Positions 43,254 through 52,119 of a DNA stretch of 64,000 nt are shown in pieces. Position 1 is the first letter of the stretch; every line of letters begins with the position of its first letter. The notes beneath the pieces are model-generated. The model did no database searches. It was given only the letters and a program-made list of their open reading frames with translations, and was not told the origin of the DNA. Origin of the DNA: Haliscomenobacteraceae bacterium. GTDB lineage: Bacteria; Bacteroidota; Bacteroidia; Chitinophagales; Saprospiraceae. The stretch covers positions 1 to 64,000 of the forward strand of contig CANMVX010000011.1 in assembly GCA_947501115.1 (NCBI GenBank). Direction: 5' to 3'. Both the position numbers and the translations under genes were made by a program.

Positions 43254-43981
43254 AACAGCTTTATATATTATTAGCGATTGGACTTGCTATTTTTCTGATC
43301 ATCCAATTCCCTCATGCAACTATTAATCCCGGTGAATTGGCAGTATCACATCAAAAATTGAATAATAACTGTTTTTCTTGTCATAAACCATTTGGTGGAA
43401 TTGCCAACGAAAAATGTATTTCATGCCATAGTCTGAAAGATATTGGAAAAAACAATTTAAGTAAAAATAAGAAGCCCCTATTTCACCAACAATTGTCCAA
43501 TCAGGAATGTAGTTCTTGCCATTCCGAACATCAGGGTCTAATTCCTGAGCATCCTTTGGGTGGTTTTAAGCATGAATTTCTCTCCCCAACTATTGTTAAT
43601 AATTGTATTAGTTGCCATCAAAAACCTAAAGATAATTTTCATATAGCAATCAATGATAATTGCAACAAATGCCACAGCACAAGTAAATGGATGCCTTCAA
43701 TTTTTGATCATTCTGCTTATTTTATTTTAGATCAAAATCATCAAACAACTTGTAATACTTGCCACTCTAAGAATAACTACACTTCCTTTACTTGCTATGG
43801 TTGTCATGAACATACTGAAAGAAAAATTATTGCTGAACATAGCGAAGAAGGAATTTACAATATCAGTAACTGTACCTCTTGCCACAAAAGCGGTAATGAA
43901 CATGACATAAAAAGCAATTACAAAAGGCAGAATGATAAAGAACGAAAGTCAAAAAATAAGAAAGAAAAGGATGATGATTAA
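43250..43981 (+). CDS. Octaheme periplasmic cytochrome c
   Basis: The 243-residue protein has an N-terminal hydrophobic helix (signal or anchor, about 4-20) and eight CxxCH heme sites at residues 41, 56, 87, 119, 138, 168, 182 and 208. Additional histidines between them (for example HQQ, EHQG, KHEF, FHIA, DHSAYF, QNHQ) can serve as distal ligands, as in class III and NapC/Shp-like multihemes. The tail is strongly charged (KSKNKKEKDDD). Third gene of the operon. No catalytic CxxCK site is present, so it is more likely an electron carrier than a nitrite reductase. Confidence 0.93.
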   Translation: MKQLYILLAIGLAIFLIIQFPHATINPGELAVSHQKLNNNCFSCHKPFGGIANEKCISCHSLKDIGKNNLSKNKKPLFHQQLSNQECSSCHSEHQGLIPEHPLGGFKHEFLSPTIVNNCISCHQKPKDNFHIAINDNCNKCHSTSKWMPSIFDHSAYFILDQNHQTTCNTCHSKNNYTSFTCYGCHEHTERKIIAEHSEEGIYNISNCTSCHKSGNEHDIKSNYKRQNDKERKSKNKKEKDDD

Positions 43982-44177
43982 CTCATTTAAATTTGATTGT
44001 TCCTACTTAAATATTGACTTGAAAGAAGGCCAAATAATAGTTTAGCCTTTTGGGTGGGTAGATAATGATTTTTTAAATCTACTATTTATTGAAATCCTTT
44101 TTTAAGTTTTAATTTTGTGTAATTTCACTAAGAAACTAAACGGGATAGTGTCAGAAGACATTAGTAAGTATTAAAAT

Positions 44178-44975
44178 ATGATCGTTTTTATTCAACAACT
44201 CAAAGACCGGAATGAAACCCTATTCTATTATGGTTTACTATGCCTTGTGCTATCCGTTATTTTTATTATTCTTACAAAAGTTACCAATACACAAGTTTAT
44301 AATGTAAATGCGTGGTATAAACCAGTCAAATTTGCGTTTTCAACCTTTTTATTTGCCTTGGCTATGGCTTGGTATTGCCATTATTTGCCGAATTTCAATA
44401 TCAAGGTATTCAATTGGGCAGTCATCATTTTATTGGGTTTTGAAATATTCTATATTGCATTTCAAGCAAGTAAAGGAGAACTTTCCCACTACAATGTAAG
44501 CTCGCCAGTTTATGCATTTTTGTTTTCGATGATGGCACTGGCAGCATCGTTAGTTACACTTTATACCGCTTATGTTGGGCTATTATTTTTCATACACTCC
44601 TTTCCAGACTTACCTGATTACTATGTTTGGGCTATACGTTTGGGAATAATTATTTTCGTTATTTTTTCATTCGAGGGTTTTGCCATGGGTTCAAGATTAA
44701 ACCATAGTGTAGGTGCATTAAACGACAACTCAAATTTGTTCCTAATTGGTTGGAGCAAAACCGTTGGCGATTTAAGGGTTTCACATTTTATTGGAATGCA
44801 TGCCTTACAAATATTGCCAATAGTTTCATATTACGGGTTAAAAAGTACAAAATTAACCATTGGACTGTCCGTTATTTATGGGTTATTGGCTTTGCTGACA
44901 CTCATTCAAGCGCTTCAAGGAAGACCGTTTATCAAGACAAATATATCCCAAATCGAAAGGATGAATAAAGGGTAA
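44178..44975 (+). CDS. Conserved seven-helix membrane protein of unknown function
   Basis: The 265-residue protein has about seven membrane segments. Conserved-looking motifs at helix ends are NAWYKPVKFAFST, FQASKGELSHYN, FAMGSRLNHSVG and VGDLRVSHFIGMHALQ. Histidines and an arginine within membrane borders suggest a cofactor or ion path. I have seen similar proteins in Bacteroidota annotated as hypothetical, but know no function. It lies 196 bp downstream of the octaheme operon on the same strand, with a separate promoter region. Confidence 0.75.
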   Translation: MIVFIQQLKDRNETLFYYGLLCLVLSVIFIILTKVTNTQVYNVNAWYKPVKFAFSTFLFALAMAWYCHYLPNFNIKVFNWAVIILLGFEIFYIAFQASKGELSHYNVSSPVYAFLFSMMALAASLVTLYTAYVGLLFFIHSFPDLPDYYVWAIRLGIIIFVIFSFEGFAMGSRLNHSVGALNDNSNLFLIGWSKTVGDLRVSHFIGMHALQILPIVSYYGLKSTKLTIGLSVIYGLLALLTLIQALQGRPFIKTNISQIERMNKG

Positions 44976-45324
44976 TGACATTTATAGACTACTTTTTTAT
45001 TAGTGTAACCGAGGGTGTGATTTGTAAGATAAAAATGAAAATATTTGGATCGGTACGAGAAATACAGGCTCAAACCAATTTTTCGGAATAATTAAACTTA
45101 GACAGAAATAAACAATCAACTAACTAAAGTTTCGGAGCAAATTAAGCGGTATTTTTATTTGGACATTTTAAAAATTCAAATTGGGTTTGTAACAAGAGCA
45201 TCTAGCGTATTAAAAGTCCAATTGATGATTTGTAAAATAATTTGTATATTGTATAAACGAGTTAGCAGTAATGCCAGCAGGCTGCAAAAACGACAACGTA
45301 TATTTCAATCGACAACATTTTGAC
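44976..45324. other. Intergenic region upstream of the PIN-domain pair
   Basis: No gene was recognised. The segment 45261-45297 contains GTTAGCA and a short GCAG/CTGC inverted repeat, reminiscent of one half of the attC-like sites at the window start, but no matching partner arm was found. Confidence 0.35.
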
Positions 45325-45332
45325 TATCTTTG
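45325..45332 (+). promoter_or_regulatory. Candidate -7 element of the PIN-toxin gene
   Basis: TATCTTTG is an exact match to TAnnTTTG, 17 nt before the ATG at 45350, implying a very short leader. No TTTG was found at the -33 position. Confidence 0.5.
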
Positions 45333-45349
45333 CTTTGACAAAAAAATAA

Positions 45350-45814
45350 ATGAAACAAAGAATTTACATAGACACTTCAGTTGTTGGCGGCTACTTTGAC
45401 GAAGAGTTCAAAGAGGCGACAATTAAGCTGTTTGAGAGACTCGACAACAACGAAATTATTTTTGTAGTTTCTGACTTGCTTGACCTTGAGTTAATAAACG
45501 CACCACAAAACGTTAAAGAACATTTATTTAAATATTCGGCAGACAAATTCCAAAGAGTTGAACTCACTGAGGAAGCAGTCAAACTTGCAGACACTTACAT
45601 TGACGAAAAAGTAGTTGGCAAGACGAGTTTGGAAGACTGCCGTCACATTGCTATGGCGACCATTCACAAAGTGGACGTATTAGCAAGTTGGAACTTTAAA
45701 CATATCGTAAACCTTGACAGAATAAAGGGCTACAATTCTGTGAATTTACGACTTGGATATTCAATGATTGAAATAAGAAGCCCAAAAGACTTGGTAAATT
45801 ATGGAAACGACTAA
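45350..45814 (+). CDS. PIN-domain VapC-like toxin
   Basis: The 154-residue protein has the PIN fold with acidic residues in order: Asp8 in IYIDTSVVGGYF, an Asp/Glu pair in VSDLLDLELINAP and the late SLEDCRHIAMATIHKVDVLA containing two more. It ends with ASWNFKHIVN, typical of one PIN subgroup. VapC-like toxins are magnesium-dependent ribonucleases. The partner gene follows and overlaps by 14 nt, with the toxin first. The active-site residues are intact. Confidence 0.88.
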   Translation: MKQRIYIDTSVVGGYFDEEFKEATIKLFERLDNNEIIFVVSDLLDLELINAPQNVKEHLFKYSADKFQRVELTEEAVKLADTYIDEKVVGKTSLEDCRHIAMATIHKVDVLASWNFKHIVNLDRIKGYNSVNLRLGYSMIEIRSPKDLVNYGND

Positions 45815-45965
45815 AAAAGAAAAACAGTTTGACGCTGTAAAAATGATGCGAGACATCAGAGACAAAATCAGTTCTGAAACACAGAATATGACTTTCGACG
45901 AATTAAAAGCTTATATCAAACAAAAACTTGACGACAGCAAAACAAAACTCGTTGGGCAACAATAA
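45801..45965 (+). CDS. Small antitoxin partner of the PIN-domain toxin
   Basis: The 54-residue product (METTKKEKQFDAVKMMRDIR at the start, MTFDELKAYIKQKL in the middle) overlaps the end of the PIN toxin gene. The length and the FDAVKMMRDIRDKIS motif fit the short antitoxins found beside this PIN subgroup in Bacteroidota. No separate promoter is needed because of the overlap. The strand and frame are supported by the 14-nt overlap and the lack of any competing gene. Confidence 0.75.
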   Translation: METTKKEKQFDAVKMMRDIRDKISSETQNMTFDELKAYIKQKLDDSKTKLVGQQ

Positions 45966-45986
45966 TGACGAAAGAAGGCACTATAG

Positions 45987-46475
45987 CTAACTCAGTCGTA
46001 TTTCTCTGATGCGTTGTAATTGCTCTTCAAAATATTTTTTGCCTAGAATAGTGCCGTCATTTTTCAAACGTTCATCATCCAAAGCAAAACCTTTAATGGT
46101 AAATTCTTGAAGAATTTGGGTTGCCCATTTTCTAAATTGAACGGCTCTCTCTGAGTTAACTTTATACCCGACTGCTATTATTGCCGAAAGATTATAATGC
46201 TGTGTGTCATAGTTTTTGCCATCTGAGGCAGTTATTCGAAATTCTCGAATAACTGAATTTTTTTGTAATTCAGCATCGAAGAATATTTTTTTTAAATGAT
46301 AATTGACAGTGTGGGTTTCTATATTATAGAGCATGCCCATCATTTTTTGCGAAAGCCATATATTTTCGTCCTGATAAACGGCATTTACACCACCATCGCC
46401 GGTAGCGGCAATGAATGTTAAATATTCTGCTGATGAGGAACGAAGTACCCTATTTTTTTTAATTTCCTCTTTCAT
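45987..46475 (-). pseudogene. RhuM-family protein, C-terminally truncated
   Basis: The 162-residue frame matches the RhuM family (N-terminal): YQDENIWLSQKMMGMLYNIE, KNSVIREFRITASDGKNYDT, QHYNLSAIIAVGYKVNSERA, then FRKWATQILQEFTIKGFALD. Full-length relatives are about 320-340 residues and continue after RIREIRLS with a further helical domain. Here the stop follows directly. The truncation, together with the other remnants nearby, suggests decay. RhuM proteins are linked to virulence and mobile DNA, without a known enzyme activity. Confidence 0.8.
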
Positions 46476-46542
46476 ATCGACTAAGATATAAATTTATTAC
46501 GCCACGGGTTTTATCATGCTTTCTATAAACCCAATTTTACAA

Positions 46543-47385
46543 TCATAAATCATTATTGTCTTTCAATTCTTTAGGCATGTCTAAATTTTTAAAATTTTGT
46601 TTATTTACAATTTTTGCTCCCGATTTTTTTTCTAATTCTTTTCTTGCATTTCCGGCAACATTTCCTCCCGCTTTGGCAGCTTTTTTATTTTCTATGAAAC
46701 CTTGTGCATTCTTGTTTTTTGCAATTTCTGTAGTAGAAGCTTCACCAAGCATAGTGAATATTAATTCCAAATCTGTCATGTGGTCACGTAGATTTTCTGA
46801 TGGTTTGGTTAATCCTTTTAAACTTTTGTATTCACTCGGAATAATACCAAAAGTAGCTTTGCTAATTTCGGCTGTGAGTATTGAATACTCTTTTCCCTCT
46901 TTTACACCACGGTTTTTCCATTCGTTGGATAGTTCATCACGAGCTTGTATGCCTCTAATTCTTTTTTCTATCCATGCATCGCTATATCCCTTGGCCTTGT
47001 ATGTTGCTCTTATTCGTGCCTGTGCCAATTCTGGGTTTTCAATTTCGGCAATGCGCTCGGCACCTACTTGTGCCAACCATTGTTTAAAAGGTTCGGCTTT
47101 GGGCGAGGGTATGGATTGAATGAGACGTAAAATATGCTCAGTGTGCGCTGCCTGTATTTTACGTGTTTTACCATCGGCAGCTTTCATTTCTACTAGGGTA
47201 CAAATTGTACCCCAGTTGTTTTTAAGTTGCTCATCACGAGTTAGCATTTTTTTTATGTATTGCTTTACATCATTGCTATTGGTAAGTATTTGTACAACAT
47301 CTTGTACAGAAAAATACCATTTCTCGTCTTGTTCGTTATATACAGAACGGACATGTTTTTCTTCAAATAATTTTATGTTGCTCAT
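46543..47385 (-). CDS. Bro-N family antirepressor-like protein
   Basis: The 280-residue protein opens with a Bro-N domain (KLFEEKHVRSVYNEQDEKWY ... FSVQDVVQILTNSNDVKQYI), followed by a DinD-like helical region (PFKQWLAQVGAERIAEIENP, then ARIRATYKAKGYSDAWIEKR) and a lysine-rich C-terminus (FIENKKAAKAGGNVAG). Bro-N proteins are DNA-binding and often encoded by phages and islands. The gene is complete with a plausible ATG at 47385. A long plus-strand frame antisense to it is a shadow. It probably belongs to the same accessory segment as the RhuM remnant. Confidence 0.88.
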   Translation of the reverse strand: MSNIKLFEEKHVRSVYNEQDEKWYFSVQDVVQILTNSNDVKQYIKKMLTRDEQLKNNWGTICTLVEMKAADGKTRKIQAAHTEHILRLIQSIPSPKAEPFKQWLAQVGAERIAEIENPELAQARIRATYKAKGYSDAWIEKRIRGIQARDELSNEWKNRGVKEGKEYSILTAEISKATFGIIPSEYKSLKGLTKPSENLRDHMTDLELIFTMLGEASTTEIAKNKNAQGFIENKKAAKAGGNVAGNARKELEKKSGAKIVNKQNFKNLDMPKELKDNNDL

Positions 47386-47452
47386 ACTATTTTGTTTTTA
47401 ATGAGGAAAAACAGGTAAAATCAAAAAAGCGAGTAGTTCGTCATAGGGATGT

Positions 47453-47538
47453 ATGAAACGGAACGCATTGACTCCCGATTTCTTGAACCCGCTTTTGGCA
47501 ATGGCAATTTTTTAGCCGAAGTGCTGCGAGTTACTTAG
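47453..47538 (+). pseudogene. Fragment of a DNA methyltransferase (motif I region)
   Basis: A 28-codon plus-strand frame reads ETERIDSRFLEPAFGNGNFL followed by AEVLR. This is the SAM-binding motif I context of restriction-modification methyltransferases (FLEPxxGNGNFL). Nothing before or after resembles the remainder of the enzyme. It is a small relic showing that a restriction-modification gene once occupied or passed through this site. Confidence 0.7.
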
Positions 47539-47719
47539 ACTTCACATTCCTACCATTTTAAAGGTAACAGAAATCTAATGAATAGTTTTACGAAATTATT
47601 TAAATATAACCTAATTTTGGTTAAGTCATGTTTTAAATTGGGGAATAACTTATCCAATCGCACCTGCTGTACTTTTGCGCATCAATTGAAATGTACCTAA
47701 TCTATCAGAAATGATAACT

Positions 47720-47884
47720 TTACCCATTTTTTAGCTCTTGCTCAAGTTCTTCAAGCGTTTCGCCAAAAACGGTAACATTATATTTGCCCAATTCGTTTAT
47801 GAACGCTGCTTTGTCTAAATCAACAAGATTTGCTGCTTGTCCTAATGACATTTTTCCCAAATTATAAAGTTGAGCAGACAACAT
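47720..47884 (-). pseudogene. UPF0175-type antitoxin remnant with a truncated partner
   Basis: The 54-codon frame contains SAQLYNLGKMSLGQAANLVD and AAFINELGKYNVTVFGETLE, matching the C-terminal two thirds of UPF0175 antitoxins; the N-terminus is missing because a stop lies just upstream. The last codons overlap an ATG that opens MGKVIISD, the usual start of the DUF3368 PIN toxin that accompanies UPF0175, but after eight residues the similarity stops. Both genes of the pair are therefore broken. Confidence 0.7.
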
Positions 47885-48004
47885 GATGGAGATTTCTTTT
47901 TAACAGGAATTTTTCACCCAAATGTGTACATTTACAACAGGTTTTTCTCTCCAAAAGGATGTTTTTTAAGAGAAAACCCTTAAAAAAATACTGTTCTACA
48001 TAAA

Positions 48005-48931
48005 ATGAAAAACTATTTTAACTTGTTGTTGGTATTGACAAACCGAAAGATTAAAGCAGCGGGATTAAATCCTGGTTTGGGTTATCTTTTGGGTCTTGCC
48101 GCATTTATGCTATTGGCGGAATACCTGTTTCAAAAGACATCATTTGCCAAATACTTAGTTATCTTATCTTGCCTTAGTTTTCAATTCCAACTTTCTGAAA
48201 AAAATAGAACGGACTTCTTACAGTCAACTTTTGGAGATAAAACAAAAAATAAAATCAGGTTATTGGAAAATTTAATGGTTAGCATTCCTTTCGTTTCCAT
48301 CCTTTTATACAAAGGCTTGATTTATGAAGCGGGTATTTTGGTATTGTGTTCGATTTCTTTTGCTTTAGCCTCTTTTCATGCTCATTTCAATCTATCCATC
48401 CCAACGCCATTTTCGAAGAGACCATTTGAATTTTCAACAGGTTTCAGAAGGACCTTTTACCTATTTCCAGTTGCTTATATTTTGGCATTTATTGCCATAT
48501 ATGTTGATAATTTTAATTTGGGTGTTTTCTCATTTTTATTGGTTTTTTTAACCACTTTGGGGTTTTATTCTAAGCCTGAGCAAGAATATTTTGTTTGGGT
48601 TCACGCTGAAACGCCCGGCAAGTTTCTGAAAAATAAAATGCTTCATGCATCAAAAAACGCGGCTTTTTTAACAGCCCCAATACTAATAAGTATGTTGATC
48701 TTTTATCCATCGGAGTTTGCATTGATTTCAGGCTTTTTCTTGATTGGACTTTTGTTTCTTTGGACTATAATTCTTGCGAAATATTCCGCATATCCGGGAG
48801 AAATGAACCTGCCAGAAGGAATAATAGTGGCATTTAGCCTATTTTTTCCACCATTGTTGTTGGCTGTCATTCCATTTTTCTACCTAAAATCTGTCAATAA
48901 ACTAAAATTTCTATTGAATGATAAAAATTAA
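48005..48931 (+). CDS. ABC transporter membrane protein
   Basis: The 308-residue protein has about seven to eight membrane helices, with no recognised enzyme motif. It overlaps the following ABC ATPase gene by 14 nt, so it is the membrane partner of that exporter-type transporter. Motifs such as NRKIKAAGLNPGLGYLLGLA near the N-terminus and EKNRTDFLQSTFGDKTKNKI after helix 2 resemble permeases of small Bacteroidota ABC-2-like systems. Substrate unknown. Upstream, TACATTTA near 47930 may be a -7 element. Confidence 0.8.
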   Translation: MKNYFNLLLVLTNRKIKAAGLNPGLGYLLGLAAFMLLAEYLFQKTSFAKYLVILSCLSFQFQLSEKNRTDFLQSTFGDKTKNKIRLLENLMVSIPFVSILLYKGLIYEAGILVLCSISFALASFHAHFNLSIPTPFSKRPFEFSTGFRRTFYLFPVAYILAFIAIYVDNFNLGVFSFLLVFLTTLGFYSKPEQEYFVWVHAETPGKFLKNKMLHASKNAAFLTAPILISMLIFYPSEFALISGFFLIGLLFLWTIILAKYSAYPGEMNLPEGIIVAFSLFFPPLLLAVIPFFYLKSVNKLKFLLNDKN

Positions 48932-49598
48932 GGAACTAAGTAAATTATTCGGAAATAAGGAGGTGTTGAAAAACCTGTCTATGGAATTTTCGACAGGAAA
49001 TGTCTATGGAATTGTTGGTGAGAATGGAGCGGGAAAAACTACCCTATTCAGATGTATCGCAGGTCTGGAAAGCTATAGTGGAGAAATAATTTCTGATGTT
49101 AAGCCATTAAAATATCACTTAGGTTTACTCTTGACTGAACCCTTCTTTTTCACAATGATGACAGGCAGAGAGTACATAAGATTATTGTGCAATGCACGCG
49201 GAAAGACGAATGTGGATATTGACAATAAAAATATTTTTGACTTGCCACTCGATCAGTATGCTTCAACATACTCCACCGGAATGAAGAAGAAGTTAGCCAT
49301 AACCGCCATTCTTCTGCAGGAAAATGAATATTTCATCTTAGACGAACCTTTTAATGGCGTTGATATTCAAAGTAATATCATTTTGACAGAGATTATTTTA
49401 AAACTAAAGGAACTAAATAAAATAGTAATCATTTCATCTCATATTTTTTCAACACTAAGCGATACTTGTGACGAAATACATCTTTTACGAAAAGGGGAGC
49501 AAATCAAATCAGTGAATAAAACAGGATTTAAAGACTTAGAACAAGAAATGAAAGAAATTACCATTGGAAATCTGATTAAAAATCTTGACCTTAAATAA
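48918..49598 (+). CDS. ABC transporter ATP-binding protein
   Basis: The 226-residue protein has Walker A GENGAGKTT (residues 34-42), an ABC signature in the variant form YSTGMKKKLAI instead of LSGGQ, Walker B FILDEPFNGVD and a switch histidine in VIISSHIFST. The STGMKK signature is typical of ABC-2-type exporters. It is coupled by overlap to the membrane subunit gene. No periplasmic binding protein is present, in keeping with an exporter. Confidence 0.93.
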   Translation: MIKIKELSKLFGNKEVLKNLSMEFSTGNVYGIVGENGAGKTTLFRCIAGLESYSGEIISDVKPLKYHLGLLLTEPFFFTMMTGREYIRLLCNARGKTNVDIDNKNIFDLPLDQYASTYSTGMKKKLAITAILLQENEYFILDEPFNGVDIQSNIILTEIILKLKELNKIVIISSHIFSTLSDTCDEIHLLRKGEQIKSVNKTGFKDLEQEMKEITIGNLIKNLDLK

Positions 49599-49662
49599 TT
49601 GGCAGGAGTTAAAAGAAATTTAAGTAGTTTTAAGAACCGTTTTCTAATTAAAATAGGCTCAG

Positions 49663-51312
49663 ATGAAATATGCGCTAATAATTTTCTTGCTGACCATCTT
49701 CATGACAATGGGATGGGGGCAGACTAATATCCTCGTTGATAATGTTATAATTAGCGCTGAAAAAAGGAAAACGGTCGTCAACACCGGTGAAAAGGGGGAA
49801 TTACAGGTAAATGTTTCTCCAAAAAATTTGCTTGCATTTAAAAAAAGGGGATGGGTTCGTTACAGCGATTTCGGTGCCAGGGGAGATGGAAAAACCGATG
49901 ATATAGATAATATTGCTGCGACGCATGCCGTTGCAAATCAATACGGCCTGTCCGTGAAAGCCAACGATGATGATATTTATTACATAAGCGGAAAAGAACG
50001 AACCGCATTCATTCGAACCAATACAGATTTTGGGAAGGCAACTTTTATCATCGATGATACCAAGGTGCAAAATCGTAACGCATCGGTTTTTATGGTCAAC
50101 TCCGATTTGAAACCGTTTAAACTGGAAAAAATTTCTTCACTGAAGAGAAATCAGCAGAAAATCGATCATTCTTTGCCTGGAGCTTGCCTCATAACGGTTA
50201 CCAATGCAAAGGTAAAACGCTTTATACGTTTTGGGCTCAATCAAAATAAGGGTTCGTCACAAACGGATATTTTTGTTGTCGATAAAAACGGTAACGTGGA
50301 TATGAATGCCCCAATTGTCTGGGACTTTGATCAGATTACGGATATCACAGCTATTCCGATGGATGAAAATACGCTGACTATTTCTGGTGGGCGTTTTAGG
50401 ACAATAGCCAATAAAGAGGAATCAAAGTACAATTATTATAGCAGGAATATAGCTATCAGGCGCTCCCATGTGCTGGTGCAGGGGCTTGAACATCGCGTCA
50501 CCGGTGAAGGAGAACATGGAGCGCCCTATGGCGGCTTCATTAATATTGGCGATTGCGCTTATGTAACAGTGCGGAATACTGTGCTTACAGGACATAAAAC
50601 ATATATAACCATTGGCGCGGCAGAAAAGCCCGTTTCTATGGGTACTTACGATATTTCTGTAAACCGTGCCATCAATGTGTCATTCGTTCATTGCAGCCAG
50701 ACCAATGATATCAATGACAAAACTTACTGGGGAATCATGGGATCTAACTTCAGTAAAAATCTATTGTACGACTCATGCATCTTTTCGCGTTTTGATGCCC
50801 ACATGGGCGTGGCAAACGCTACCATTCGCAACTCTACCCTCGGGCACATGGGGATAAATGCCATTGGCAGTGGGTTGCTGACCGTGGAGAATTCGACCAT
50901 CAATGGCTATGCTTTGATAAATTTGCGCTCTGACTATGGCAGTACCTGGCAGGGAGATGTTTTAATCCGCAACTGCGTTTTCGTACCTTCCGGTGGAAAG
51001 CCAGCGAATTCAAGCCTGATCGGAGGGGCTAATTCCAGTCAGCATGATTTCGGTTACACCTGTTATATGCCGGAACGCATAACGATTGAAAATCTACAAA
51101 TCAACGATGCCAATCATCCGGAATCTTACAAAGGTCCCGCCATTTTTTCAAATTTCAATCCAGCTATGAAAGATGCTTCTTACCAGGAAACCTTTCCTTT
51201 TGTAAGAACCAGAGAAGTTATTCTCCGGAATGTAAGCACTGCGAGCGGAATGGCATTGAGGCTGAGTGATAACCCCTTTTTGTTTAAAGATGTAAAGGTG
51301 CGGACGGAGTAA
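49663..51312 (+). CDS. Secreted right-handed beta-helix protein (pectate lyase 3-like)
   Basis: The 549-residue protein has a signal peptide (1-19, ending GWGQT) and the opening YSDFGARGDGKTDDIDNIAA typical of pectate-lyase-3/tail-spike-like beta helices. Repeating coil turns follow from about 230 to 520, such as YVTVRNTVLTG, NATIRNSTLGHMGINAIG and SGLLTVENSTINGYALINLR. No type IX sorting domain or catalytic signature was recognised. Proteins of this kind bind or cleave polysaccharides. Its codon use looks somewhat less AT-rich than that of its upstream neighbours, which may point to separate ancestry. Confidence 0.85.
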   Translation: MKYALIIFLLTIFMTMGWGQTNILVDNVIISAEKRKTVVNTGEKGELQVNVSPKNLLAFKKRGWVRYSDFGARGDGKTDDIDNIAATHAVANQYGLSVKANDDDIYYISGKERTAFIRTNTDFGKATFIIDDTKVQNRNASVFMVNSDLKPFKLEKISSLKRNQQKIDHSLPGACLITVTNAKVKRFIRFGLNQNKGSSQTDIFVVDKNGNVDMNAPIVWDFDQITDITAIPMDENTLTISGGRFRTIANKEESKYNYYSRNIAIRRSHVLVQGLEHRVTGEGEHGAPYGGFINIGDCAYVTVRNTVLTGHKTYITIGAAEKPVSMGTYDISVNRAINVSFVHCSQTNDINDKTYWGIMGSNFSKNLLYDSCIFSRFDAHMGVANATIRNSTLGHMGINAIGSGLLTVENSTINGYALINLRSDYGSTWQGDVLIRNCVFVPSGGKPANSSLIGGANSSQHDFGYTCYMPERITIENLQINDANHPESYKGPAIFSNFNPAMKDASYQETFPFVRTREVILRNVSTASGMALRLSDNPFLFKDVKVRTE

Positions 51313-51378
51313 TGAAGGGACGAAATAGTAATGAATAGGGCTCCAAGCGAAGCATAGGATGGAAAAAAAGAAATTGAA

Positions 51379-52095
51379 ATGAAAAACGCAATAGTTATTG
51401 GTGCGACTTCCGGAATAGGTAAAGGACTGGCAAAACTTCTATCTGAAAATGGTTACAACATTGGAATTACTGGCCGACGAACAGAATTACTTGAAGATTT
51501 GAAAGCACAAAAACCAAACTCTTTCATTACAAAAACTTTTGATGTGACTAACACAGAAGTAATTAGTGAGAATTTGGAAGCATTAAAAAATGAACTCGGT
51601 GGACTTGACCTGTTGATTATTAGCTCGGGAACAGGGGACTTAAATGAAAAACTAGACCTTGACATTGAAAGACGTACCATAGATACTAATGTAACTGGAT
51701 TTACTTGTATTTCAAATTGGGCTTTCAATTTCTTTGAGCGTCAGAAGTCAGGTCATTTGGTTGTTATAACGTCAGTAGGTGGTCTTCGTGGAAGTGGAAT
51801 CGCTCCTGCTTATAACGCTACTAAAGCATATCAAATAAATTATTTAGAAGGTTTAAGACAAAAAGCATCGAAACTTGAGGGTCAAATTTTTGTGACAGAT
51901 GTTAGACCAGGATTTGTTGACACTGATATGGCAAAAGGCGAAGGACAATTTTGGGTTGCCTCTGTTGAAAAAGCAACGCGACAAATTTTTAACGCGATAA
52001 AACAGAGAAAGAAAATGGTTTATATCACGAAAAGATGGAAATTAATAGCTATAATTTTAAAAGGAATACCAGGTCAATTTTATGATAGATTGTAA
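51379..52095 (+). CDS. Short-chain dehydrogenase/reductase
   Basis: The 238-residue SDR carries GATSGIGKGLAKLL (residues 8-21) for NAD(P) binding, the serine in VVITSVGG, the catalytic YNATK and VRPGFVDTDMA. It belongs to the same broad superfamily as the protein at 36706, but the two differ clearly in sequence. The C-terminus ends with a basic, hydrophobic segment (KRWKLIAIILKGIPGQFYDR). Substrate unknown. It lies 24 nt upstream of the GrpB-like gene and may be cotranscribed with it. Confidence 0.93.
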   Translation: MKNAIVIGATSGIGKGLAKLLSENGYNIGITGRRTELLEDLKAQKPNSFITKTFDVTNTEVISENLEALKNELGGLDLLIISSGTGDLNEKLDLDIERRTIDTNVTGFTCISNWAFNFFERQKSGHLVVITSVGGLRGSGIAPAYNATKAYQINYLEGLRQKASKLEGQIFVTDVRPGFVDTDMAKGEGQFWVASVEKATRQIFNAIKQRKKMVYITKRWKLIAIILKGIPGQFYDRL

Positions 52096-52119
52096 ATGCA
52101 AAGATCTTAGATCAGCTTT

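Noticed and set aside
45252-45300. A possible fourth attC-like site (GTTAGCA with nearby GCAG/CTGC).
   Set aside because: No partner arm with complementary bases was found on either side, so it does not form the palindrome seen at the other three sites.
46556-47119. A 187-codon plus-strand open frame.
   Set aside because: It lies wholly antisense to the well-supported Bro-N gene and encodes a low-complexity, serine/phenylalanine-rich chain typical of shadow frames.
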